In this document: one piece after another, positions 44,801-51,055 of the stretch
How the letters are laid out: each line of letters starts with the position of its first letter
How positions within the stretch are numbered: the stretch's first letter is position 1
Assembly (NCBI GenBank): GCA_009846005.1
Contig: VXYL01000029.1
Location: forward strand, 1 to 51,055
Length of the DNA stretch: 51,055 nucleotides
Origin: Gammaproteobacteria bacterium
GTDB lineage: Bacteria; Pseudomonadota; Gammaproteobacteria; Pseudomonadales; Azotimanducaceae
Reading direction: 5' to 3'
The notes under the pieces: model-generated
What the model was told of the DNA's origin: nothing
The model's database searches: none
Seen by the model: only the letters and a program-made list of their open reading frames with translations
Made by a program: the position numbers and the translations under genes

Positions 44801-47410
44801 CTGGAAGCTGCCGGCGGGCTGGCCCGGAAAGCGGAGCGTGACGACCTGCTGTTCGTCGGGCCCGATCTCGCCGACTTCGATGTGCAGGACATCCGCTTCG
44901 AGAGACCGTTCGAGGGCGTCCTCGCGTCGGGCCGAACTCTCCTCTCCGACGAAGGACACACCCTCGCACGCATTGGAACCCGTCTCGGCGCGGCAGTCGA
45001 CCCGCAGCTTGGCGCCGGCGGCGACGTAGGCGTCGGTGGTCATCGTGACCTCGATCTCGAAGGGTTCGTCTTGGGCGACGTCGATGCGCCGGACGTTCGC
45101 CGCGACGTCCAAGCGTGGCGTCGAGTCGCCGCGGATGACTGTCCACGCCAGGCCGGCCCGCGGGGGCGTGCCGATGACCCGGTTGGGCGTGACCTTCATG
45201 CGGTACACGCCGGGCGGCGGATTGGGGACGATGACCCATTCCACATTGTCGACCGGCGACAGGGAATGGAACTCGCCACAGGCGGCGATCGACCGGCAGG
45301 ACGCCTGCCAGTCGACCCACAGGTCGAGGTCGTGCAGCACGGTGTTGGCGATCGTCTCCGCTGGCGGCTCGTCCCAGGTCAGCACCACCTCGAGGCGACT
45401 GGCGCCTTCCGGCACCACGATGTCGTGGGACAGGAAGCTGTCCGGATCGACGTCGAAGGCGGTCGTGCCGCCCACCCAGCCGTCCTCCGCGTCGCGGTTC
45501 AGGATGGCGGTCCGGGCGGACACCTTGCCGAGTCCGTAGCGGTTCTGCAGCGACCCGGGCCCGCGGGTGTTGTCGAGGGCGAACACCGAGGAGACGCCCA
45601 GGAAGCCGTCCGGTTTGATCGCGCTTGCCATCAGCCGGGCCCGCAACGCCGCCGGCTCCTCCTTGAGTTCCGGCACGGCATCCATCACCAGGGCGGCGAC
45701 GCCGACCACGGCGGGCGACGAGAAGCTGGTCCCGGACAGGGGAGCGTAGCCGTCCCGGCTTCCTCGACCGACGGGCATGTCGATGGCAACTCCGGAGCCC
45801 ACCACCTTGGGATTCAGCCGGCCGTCGAGCGTCGGACCGGAACTGCTGAAACCGGCGATGTCGCCGGCATGCTGTGACGCGCCGACCGCAAGCGCGTTCT
45901 TGGCACCGGACATGCTTGATTGGACGGGGTAGTCCAGACCGACGTTGCCCACCGACGTGACGAACAGGTAGCGGCCCGACCAGACGGCGGCGTCGATCTT
46001 GCGTTCGAGGTACGACCGCGACTCCCAGACGTCGGCGGTAACGCCTAGGCTCGAGTTGACGACGAGCGGTTTGCGCGGGATGTCGTCGCCGCAGGACGTG
46101 GGTTTCGCGAACCAGTCCAGGGCGCGTCCCCAACCGAGAGCCGAGGCGAACCCGACGCTGCTCAACGCCTTGGCGAAGCGGATGTCCTGTACCAGCGGAG
46201 CCATGCCGGCACGTGCCGGGTCGGCGGTGCCTGTCCCCGCCACGACGCCCGTGACGGCGGTGCCGTGGCCGTCGGCGTCGAACCAGAGATCCTGGTCTTC
46301 CTCGCGCGGTTGGCCACGGGCGATGAAGTTCGCGCCGCAGATGCTGCGGCGGTTCGTGGCAATGTCGAGGTGGTCGATGTTGAGTCCCGTGTCCATCACG
46401 CCGATCGGGACGGACGCGCCGCCTACGCCGGTGAACAGGCCCGAGGCATCGTCGTAGCTGCGCATGGCGTCGGCGCCCATCGCGGCGGCGGCGATGTCGA
46501 GCGCGGTTCGAAGCCGGCCGATGGGCTCAACCGCCAGGACGTAGTCGGCGCGGGAAACGGCCTCTAGGGACGCAAGGGGAATGGTGGCGGCGTAGGCCCG
46601 CACCGCCGCGTCGAACCGACCGACCACCGCACCTAGGCTCTGCAGTTCACGACGCCACCTGCCGTCGGGATCCTCGTCCATCAAGGTGATCCACACGGGT
46701 GCCTCCTGCGAGCCATCGGCAAGCGAGCGTTGCGCCAAGGTGTCGGACACCTTCCGCTCCTGGGGAACGGCGCCGATTGCCATCACTGCATCCGCCGAAG
46801 CGATCGCCTCGAGACGGACGGGGTCGGCGGGCAGTCGCACCCGAACGAGATCGCCGACCTGCCCGATGGCCTCGCCCGCCTCGGCGGTCAGTACCCTTGC
46901 CAGTGCGCTGAGATCGGCACCATCGGCCAGCTTGACCCAGCCGTATGTCCAATCGCGCCCGTGCCGTGCGGCTTGGTCTGCAAGCGCATCGACGCCGGGG
47001 CTCATCCACCCGGGGACCGGTGTCGCTTTGCGCAGATCCTGGCGGTCGTCGACGGTCAGCGCCGATCGGACGACCTCATGGTACGAGGTGAACGAATAGC
47101 CCTCGGGCGGCGTCGGCTCGTGTTCGGCGACCGGAGCTGGCCTAAACCCGGGCGGCGCCACGGCCACCGCGGTGTGCGTGTCCGCATCGGGCCCCTGGGC
47201 AGCGGACCCTGCGGCCCGCGCGTCCATGGTCTTGCTCTCCGCGGCGATCTGGCGGATCGCCGCTTCGCTCGCCAGCCGGCCTTGGGCGGTTTCGTCGAGT
47301 TCTTCGTCAAGCCTGTCGTCGACGCCGAGGTCCGCAAGGAGCAACAGCACGCCGATAGCCACCGCGACGAACGTGATGGCAACGACCAAGGCGTTGGCTT
47401 TGTTGGACAT
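41885..47410 (-). CDS. Large membrane-anchored subtilisin-like serine protease
   Basis: The 1841-residue protein starts with one hydrophobic helix (about 7-27) that is an anchor or uncleaved signal. Residues ~330-620 are an S8 peptidase domain with the intact triad D340 (GVMDTGLN), H382 (DGHGTAVTG) and S562 (LSGTSFSSPAVVG), plus N489 in SVGNVG for the oxyanion hole. The preceding ~300 residues look like a propeptide. After the protease come at least four ~115-residue modules that each begin with an NDD/NDH-F-A motif (pre-peptidase-like beta domains), then a C-terminal lactonase-like beta-propeller (DGTELYVASESGIVVF). The ATG at 47410 has a GGTGAG site. Probably acts outside or in the periplasm as a degradative protease. 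Confidence 0.88.
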   Translation of the reverse strand: MSNKANALVVAITFVAVAIGVLLLLADLGVDDRLDEELDETAQGRLASEAAIRQIAAESKTMDARAAGSAAQGPDADTHTAVAVAPPGFRPAPVAEHEPTPPEGYSFTSYHEVVRSALTVDDRQDLRKATPVPGWMSPGVDALADQAARHGRDWTYGWVKLADGADLSALARVLTAEAGEAIGQVGDLVRVRLPADPVRLEAIASADAVMAIGAVPQERKVSDTLAQRSLADGSQEAPVWITLMDEDPDGRWRRELQSLGAVVGRFDAAVRAYAATIPLASLEAVSRADYVLAVEPIGRLRTALDIAAAAMGADAMRSYDDASGLFTGVGGASVPIGVMDTGLNIDHLDIATNRRSICGANFIARGQPREEDQDLWFDADGHGTAVTGVVAGTGTADPARAGMAPLVQDIRFAKALSSVGFASALGWGRALDWFAKPTSCGDDIPRKPLVVNSSLGVTADVWESRSYLERKIDAAVWSGRYLFVTSVGNVGLDYPVQSSMSGAKNALAVGASQHAGDIAGFSSSGPTLDGRLNPKVVGSGVAIDMPVGRGSRDGYAPLSGTSFSSPAVVGVAALVMDAVPELKEEPAALRARLMASAIKPDGFLGVSSVFALDNTRGPGSLQNRYGLGKVSARTAILNRDAEDGWVGGTTAFDVDPDSFLSHDIVVPEGASRLEVVLTWDEPPAETIANTVLHDLDLWVDWQASCRSIAACGEFHSLSPVDNVEWVIVPNPPPGVYRMKVTPNRVIGTPPRAGLAWTVIRGDSTPRLDVAANVRRIDVAQDEPFEIEVTMTTDAYVAAGAKLRVDCRAETGSNACEGVSFVGEESSARREDALERSLEADVLHIEVGEIGPDEQQVVTLRFPGQPAGSFQLYLAASAWNAHSATTSVPVIVGDADADSPAPIQRPPNDDYESPITLAGEGGATTFDLVAATPDQGEPPFALRRAHPQRHRSLWYRWTAPDHGLARFTIVQSDVEDYSDSVVVEAFPNGPLAGLDAIGTGQLGGGTTFHAERGETYRVRLSMHPSGLTHREPDDEGGVESRAASTPQLTLKWGPAAAPENDHFAHAAIIEGEIGGVVGNNQAATTEPGEFIGAGSAFTPVFLDGWGASVWYRWIAPATGDWRFSVNRRGLSISVFTGDNVSDARLMSGAPATKFPDEAVFPAAEGAEYYIAVASASGYFSGTEFTLSWAPGMREDPQNDDFAAAQAVFAEFAPTVVNFNALTVEHGEPVESGVRTAWYVWLQPARGGRFTWQVDLNEFFRALGDAPVQMSVFKGAELAALEPVAMNSGEVADLRIAFDTEAGEPYAFALGLPRDAAHASVDSAELVMQWGPTPENDDFANAIALLGMSGSVTGSNEFATNEPGERTGSLGDSSLWWTFEPPQSGWMRFVVNGSEGLKLAIYRIGDNGNLELLHTSRSFAGGEVAMNFEAEAGVRYVIRLGSFIRDSSGFGGGERGPFELSWGPGNPPALLRFVAIVPDDQTGPEGPEIQFDGLGSQAFNADGTELYVASESGIVVFARDGDTGELTHLQTLAEYPLEDPGIQLLWDEAGSALLVASCDGWSRFTPVDGGGIEYAGTVDGGPCPASRLLIEGSFVHSVMPPFMIETFQFNDEHTALTPVEQVMIDGVGTAAMNADGTHVYAVTGGFFSSPTLIAFERDAETGSLSVVSTVAEASPVGDDGTVVEGLSQARGLAVHTSHLFVSSGRGGGDTAAFDLSDPGNPVFVGKRNSFVPFLSFFANCAHSLARHDTPAVDVACRSSRYVYTVQASGARSLFPGDLLSLDGFASDSFGNELPSIDDVWSFVASPDGRHVYLAGRSQEFVFFPDFGVVERHQIAVFERRAGG

Positions 47411-47588
47411 CTCACCGCCCGAATGCAAACAAGAATGGTCTGATACTCGTCGCGTCATTCGTACACTGTCAAACGAATTCTCCCGAGCCCGACTGCTGGC
47501 GCTAACGATTCGATCGATCGCCGACAGTCAGCGACCGAGACCGCACCCCGACGCCGCCGCCTCGGTTCACGCGGAACCGCGAGGCGCG

Positions 47589-50261
47589 CTAGTCGGTGGC
47601 GCCGGCCGCCGGAACGGAGTCCCTGGCCTCGTCGTCCACATCGTGGTCCGGGGGAAGCGCCGAGAGGTTTGCGAGATGGCCCGTGGGCGCCTCCAGCAGG
47701 CTCATGACGAAGATCGGTTCCGTCGACGAGACGAACAACCGCCATTTGCCCACGCCGCGACCCAGGTAGCCGTCGAAACCCGTCGCGCCCGCCTCCAGGC
47801 GCGCCGCGTCCAGCGTGGTCGCGGCGAAGCCGCCGATCCGCATCTCGATCTCCCAGGAGTCCATGCCCTCGTCGTCCACGCCCGAGATCGTGACCTCCGC
47901 ATCCGCATCGCCCAGATTCCCGATCCGTAGCAGGCTCCGTTGAGTGGTATTGCGCCCCGGGTTGAACGTGGGAACCAGATAACCGCCGCGGTACGGTGGC
48001 GCGACCGCGGACATGGGTGCGACGAACCCGTCCGCTGCACGAATGTAGCCGAGCACGAGCATCCTCAGTGCGCTGCTCAGTTCCAGCCGCCAGTCGCCCC
48101 GGCCCGGCCCGACACCTTGCGGCAGGCCCTTGGCGGCGTTGCCGTTCTCGAGGTCGGCCGAGTTGAACTGAACCGCTTCGCGCGCGCCGAGCGAAAGCGT
48201 CGTTGGTTCGAAACGGTTGCCATCGTCGTCCACCGCAACGATGTCCACGTCACCGCCGCGGTCGGACAGGTTGACAACCCTGACGAACCCTTCGCGCCCG
48301 CCCTCGCTGTGCTCCGGAAACAGCGGCACGAGGAGGTAGGGCCCCTCGCGATCGACCGGCAGCACGGTCGTGCCCCCCGTCCGCAGCCACGTCTGCCACG
48401 CATCCGAGTAGAACTCCACCTCGCCTTCCAGGAAGGCCCGATACTCCTCGAACTCCCCGCGGCGCAGGTGGCCGACGACGATGTCGACGAAGGATCGGTG
48501 ATTCTCCATGAAGAAGCGGACCGCGAGATGACGGTAACGGTAGCGGGTCCGCAACGAATCGGAGTGCAGCAGGATCTCTGCCAGGGAGTAGGGCGATTCA
48601 AACGACGGCGGACCCTTGTAGGGCAGAACCAGAGCGGCAACATACTCGGCGATCCCCTCGCTCCACCAGTGGATGCTGTCGATGTCGCCCCGATAGCCGT
48701 CAAAGCGGTTGTACCGGCCGTCGAGATAGTGGACGTACTCGTGCTCGAAATTCCAGATGCTCAACACCGGGTCGGGCGGGTTCTCCCATGCCTCGTATTC
48801 GGTCGCGACGAAGTACGGCCGGGTGCTGCGGTCCGCGGGGTTCCACTCGTAGTAGATGCCGCTGCAGGTGTCCGCGTTGCGGAAGAACGCCGCCGAGGAG
48901 TAGTCCTCGCACGAACTGATGTCGTGAAAGACGTACGCATCCAGATGGTTGTTGAAGTCGTAGGCCACGGGGCGGCAGCCGGTGTCGAACAGGGGGTGGA
49001 ACCTCTCGGCAACGCGATCGAGTCGTTCGCATGCAAGTGCGAGCTGGCCGTCGTCGAAGCCCTGCGCGTGTATGGTCACCCGATCGTCGGGGCAGTAGCT
49101 CGCGGGACATTCGAGGGTCGCCGTGAACACCTCGTGCCTGAAATTGGCGTTGAAGCCCGCTCCCGCGTACCAGCCGCACGTTTTGTAGTGCGTGCAGTTC
49201 TGGGCGTCGTGATAGTCGAGTTCCGCGATCACGCGCAGGAAGACCGGTTTCATGGCCTCGTCGTCCAGGTAGGCCTCGCGAATCGAGTCCACGGCATCGC
49301 GGACGCGAACGTAGTTGGTGGTTTCGGGGTAGAGGCTGAACCGGCCGATCTCGATGGCACTCCGGGTCGCGATGAACTGCCAGCCCGTGCCCAGCAGCGA
49401 CGACTCAAGTGCACGCGCGTGGAGCGAATCCAGAAGCTCGCGGTGCTCGCCGAACGCAGGGCCGAAACGCGGACGGTTTGCTTGCCGGTGCCCCGTGCGC
49501 AGCATATCGAACATGGCGTGCATGACGTCCTCGAACGTCTCGCTCCGGTAGAGCTCGCCCCAGTGCGTCAGCCACCAGACGACGATCTCCAGGTGATCCG
49601 CGGATTGTCCGTAGTCCCTGATTAGACGGGTCAGTTCGATCAGGTTGCTGCCATGCTCGTCGTGGGGGTCGCCGAAATGCGGACTCAAGCGAACGGCCTC
49701 CACGGCGTCGGCAACGGCTTGGTGGACGGCGGAACCCGGGGCGGTGTCCCAGCGCTCAGACGACTGCCACACCTCGTCCCGGCACGTGCCCCCCGAGGCC
49801 GGCCCCCTCTGGATGCACCAAAGGTGGATGTCCTCGACGACAATCAGGAATCTCATCAGGTTCCTAAGCCTCGCCTTGCCGGTACCGTCGTATCCGTCGA
49901 CGATGGCGGGGAACGCGTGCGCAACGTCCAGGACCCTGGCTTCCTTGGCAATCGCGTACTGCAACTGCGCATCGTCCACCCGCTCGAGCACGGAGATGCA
50001 TCCGAAGTCGGCCGATTGGAGGAGGGCCACAAGATCGTCCCCTGTTGCAGCAGGAAGAGCCTGGTGCAACGAAGCGCAGTTGGCCGCCTTGGCGGTTGCA
50101 GGCTGCCCGTTGGCGGCCGCCTTGCGTTGCGCCTCCCGTTCCAGGTTGGGCGGGGGTAGCTGCACGTTCGCGCTTGTGTGATCGGGCACTGCGGCAGACA
50201 CCACGGTCGCGGCGAGCATGGTTGACACCGCGAGTGCGCGCCGCACCAACGCGCAACTCAT
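47589..50261 (-). CDS. Secreted M9 family collagenase-like metallopeptidase
   Basis: The 890-residue protein has a signal peptide (ALAVSTMLAATVVSAAVPD). Residues ~60-330 resemble the activator part and ~370-620 the peptidase of M9 (Vibrio-type) collagenases. The zinc site is H507-E508-Y-V-H511 in FEHEYVHYLDGRYN, with E535 in WWSEGIAEYVA as third ligand. The C-terminal ~230 residues are the same module (FVRVVNLSDRGGDVDIVAVDDDG...GDWRL...APTGHLANLS) that occurs twice in the giant protein at 29.6-36.9 kb, replacing the usual PKD/PPC collagen-binding domains. The ATG at 50261 was chosen for its GAGGG site and the signal peptide. Confidence 0.9.
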   Translation of the reverse strand: MSCALVRRALAVSTMLAATVVSAAVPDHTSANVQLPPPNLEREAQRKAAANGQPATAKAANCASLHQALPAATGDDLVALLQSADFGCISVLERVDDAQLQYAIAKEARVLDVAHAFPAIVDGYDGTGKARLRNLMRFLIVVEDIHLWCIQRGPASGGTCRDEVWQSSERWDTAPGSAVHQAVADAVEAVRLSPHFGDPHDEHGSNLIELTRLIRDYGQSADHLEIVVWWLTHWGELYRSETFEDVMHAMFDMLRTGHRQANRPRFGPAFGEHRELLDSLHARALESSLLGTGWQFIATRSAIEIGRFSLYPETTNYVRVRDAVDSIREAYLDDEAMKPVFLRVIAELDYHDAQNCTHYKTCGWYAGAGFNANFRHEVFTATLECPASYCPDDRVTIHAQGFDDGQLALACERLDRVAERFHPLFDTGCRPVAYDFNNHLDAYVFHDISSCEDYSSAAFFRNADTCSGIYYEWNPADRSTRPYFVATEYEAWENPPDPVLSIWNFEHEYVHYLDGRYNRFDGYRGDIDSIHWWSEGIAEYVAALVLPYKGPPSFESPYSLAEILLHSDSLRTRYRYRHLAVRFFMENHRSFVDIVVGHLRRGEFEEYRAFLEGEVEFYSDAWQTWLRTGGTTVLPVDREGPYLLVPLFPEHSEGGREGFVRVVNLSDRGGDVDIVAVDDDGNRFEPTTLSLGAREAVQFNSADLENGNAAKGLPQGVGPGRGDWRLELSSALRMLVLGYIRAADGFVAPMSAVAPPYRGGYLVPTFNPGRNTTQRSLLRIGNLGDADAEVTISGVDDEGMDSWEIEMRIGGFAATTLDAARLEAGATGFDGYLGRGVGKWRLFVSSTEPIFVMSLLEAPTGHLANLSALPPDHDVDDEARDSVPAAGATD

Positions 50262-50525
50262 TGCACGGCCCTCGTCGGCGGTGACCGTTTCGTCGTACGC
50301 GGACAACCTGCGCTTCTCCTGATGGTCCCTGAGTCCCATCGACATCCGGTGTCCTGTGCGGACCACGCCTAGTCAGTCAGCTAAGCTGGACGTTTTTTGG
50401 ACGCTACACGAATTTTCATAATGTTTGCCTTTTGACATTGATGTTCTACATAAATTTTCCGTATGGTTGAGTGCGGCGGGTTCTAAGCGAAAACCGCCAC
50501 GGAACAATCCGCAGTGAGGTTGCCC
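50262..50525. promoter_or_regulatory. AT-rich divergent intergenic region
   Basis: The gap between the collagenase and the GAF-domain gene contains an AT-rich stretch (about 50393-50470), the clearest in the window. It includes TTGACA at 50432-50437, but no -10 box at proper spacing follows on the plus strand. Promoters for both genes are likely here, though I cannot place them. Confidence 0.4.
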
Positions 50526-51055
50526 ATGCCGCCGCGCGACACGCCGAAACCTGACCAACTGGCCGACGCCGCCGCGCTCGCCGCCGCGATCCTGCGCATC
50601 AGCGCGAGCCTCGACCTCGACTATGTCCTGCGCGAGGCGGTCGACGCCGCCCGGGAACTGACCGGCGCTCGCCTCGGCATGATCGCCACCGTCGACGAGG
50701 CGGGCGCGGTCGACGCCGTGTTCGAGTCCGGCTTCACCCCGGCGGAGGAGGCGGAGCTCGCTGCGTGGTCAGACAGGGAACGCCTGCTGGCACATCTTCG
50801 CGAGCTGCCCGCGACGCTGCGCGTGGACGACCTCGCGGCCTACGTCGGGGGGCTGGGGTTGACTCGCACGCCGGCGCTGTCGCGAGCCTTCCAGGGCACG
50901 CCGATGCACTACCGCGGCGTCGACTTCGGCAGCTTCTTCCTCGCCGAGAAGGCGGACGGCGCCGCGTTCACCGACGCCGACGAGGCGGTGCTGGTGCTCT
51001 TCGCCTCGCAGGCGGCGGCCGCCATCGCCAACGCGCGCACGCACCGCGCCGAGCA
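50526..51055 (+). CDS. GAF-domain protein, N-terminal part (runs off right edge)
   Basis: An ATG at 50526 with GAGG just upstream opens a frame that stays open to the window end (176 codons). It begins MPPRDTPKPDQLADAAAL and contains LDLDYVLREAVDAARELTGARLGMIA, then VDFGSFFLAEKADGAAFTDADEAVLVLFASQAAAAIANAR, a typical GAF domain of bacterial sensor proteins. The output domain (histidine kinase, cyclase or transcription factor) lies outside the window. It could regulate the divergent collagenase gene, but nothing here shows that. Confidence 0.82.
   Translation, partial: MPPRDTPKPDQLADAAALAAAILRISASLDLDYVLREAVDAARELTGARLGMIATVDEAGAVDAVFESGFTPAEEAELAAWSDRERLLAHLRELPATLRVDDLAAYVGGLGLTRTPALSRAFQGTPMHYRGVDFGSFFLAEKADGAAFTDADEAVLVLFASQAAAAIANARTHRAE

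Noticed and set aside
42833-45877. 1014-codon plus-strand frame
   Set aside because: Antisense to the subtilase gene with its intact catalytic triad; no recognisable motif or RBS.
50432-50460. Sigma-70 promoter from TTGACA at 50432
   Set aside because: No -10-like hexamer at 16-18 bases; the nearest AT-rich hexamers are too close.

Overview
The window is GC-rich chromosomal DNA, most likely from a gammaproteobacterium. The best evidence is the core block on the minus strand, yciO, trpS, scpA, scpB and rluB, together with a yciK-like dehydrogenase fragment at the left edge. That grouping is typical of Gammaproteobacteria. Short GTAGGGG-ended palindromes (REP/REPIN-like) are scattered through the intergenic gaps, which fits an environmental, possibly host-associated lineage. 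I see no tRNA, rRNA, CRISPR array, transposase or phage gene.

Layout. Positions 1-7.8 kb are housekeeping: yciK end, a Uma2-family protein, rluB, scpB, scpA, trpS, yciO and an ABC-F ATPase. Positions 7.8-29.5 kb form one natural-product locus. A divergent three-gene set (LolA-like periplasmic protein, outer-membrane barrel, flavin-dependent halogenase) sits next to a tiny precursor gene at 11490-11741. Facing it is a long minus-strand operon of overlapping or closely spaced genes: DUF418 membrane protein, alpha/beta hydrolase, RND/MMPL exporter, short HlyD-like protein, C39-peptidase ABC exporter, second NHLP-type ABC exporter, a leader-bearing toroid enzyme, an AlkB-type hydroxylase fused to a GlnE-like domain, a fused YcaO cyclodehydratase, and a protein I do not recognise. 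Positions 29.6-51 kb hold a giant secreted repeat protein, an enoyl-CoA hydratase, KatG, an M28-like protein, a large subtilase, an M9 collagenase, and the start of a GAF-domain protein.

How the genes could work together (inference). The precursor has an NHLP (nitrile-hydratase-like) leader ending in Ala-Gly and then a predicted core of only five residues, Leu-Cys-Cys-Cys-Trp. The YcaO fusion would cyclise the cysteines. The AlkB-type fusion and the toroid enzyme are candidate tailoring steps, and the halogenase is a natural candidate to act on the C-terminal Trp. The C39 ABC exporter would remove the leader. The RND pump, LolA-like protein and outer-membrane barrel could carry the product out. 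No azoline dehydrogenase is visible, so the rings may stay as thiazolines.

The most unusual points are the minute CCCW core, a second full leader domain fused to the N-terminus of an enzyme, and an AlkB hydroxylase fused to a GlnE-like nucleotidyltransferase domain whose catalytic acidic residues appear replaced. The last 10 kb suggests a secreted proteolytic lifestyle.
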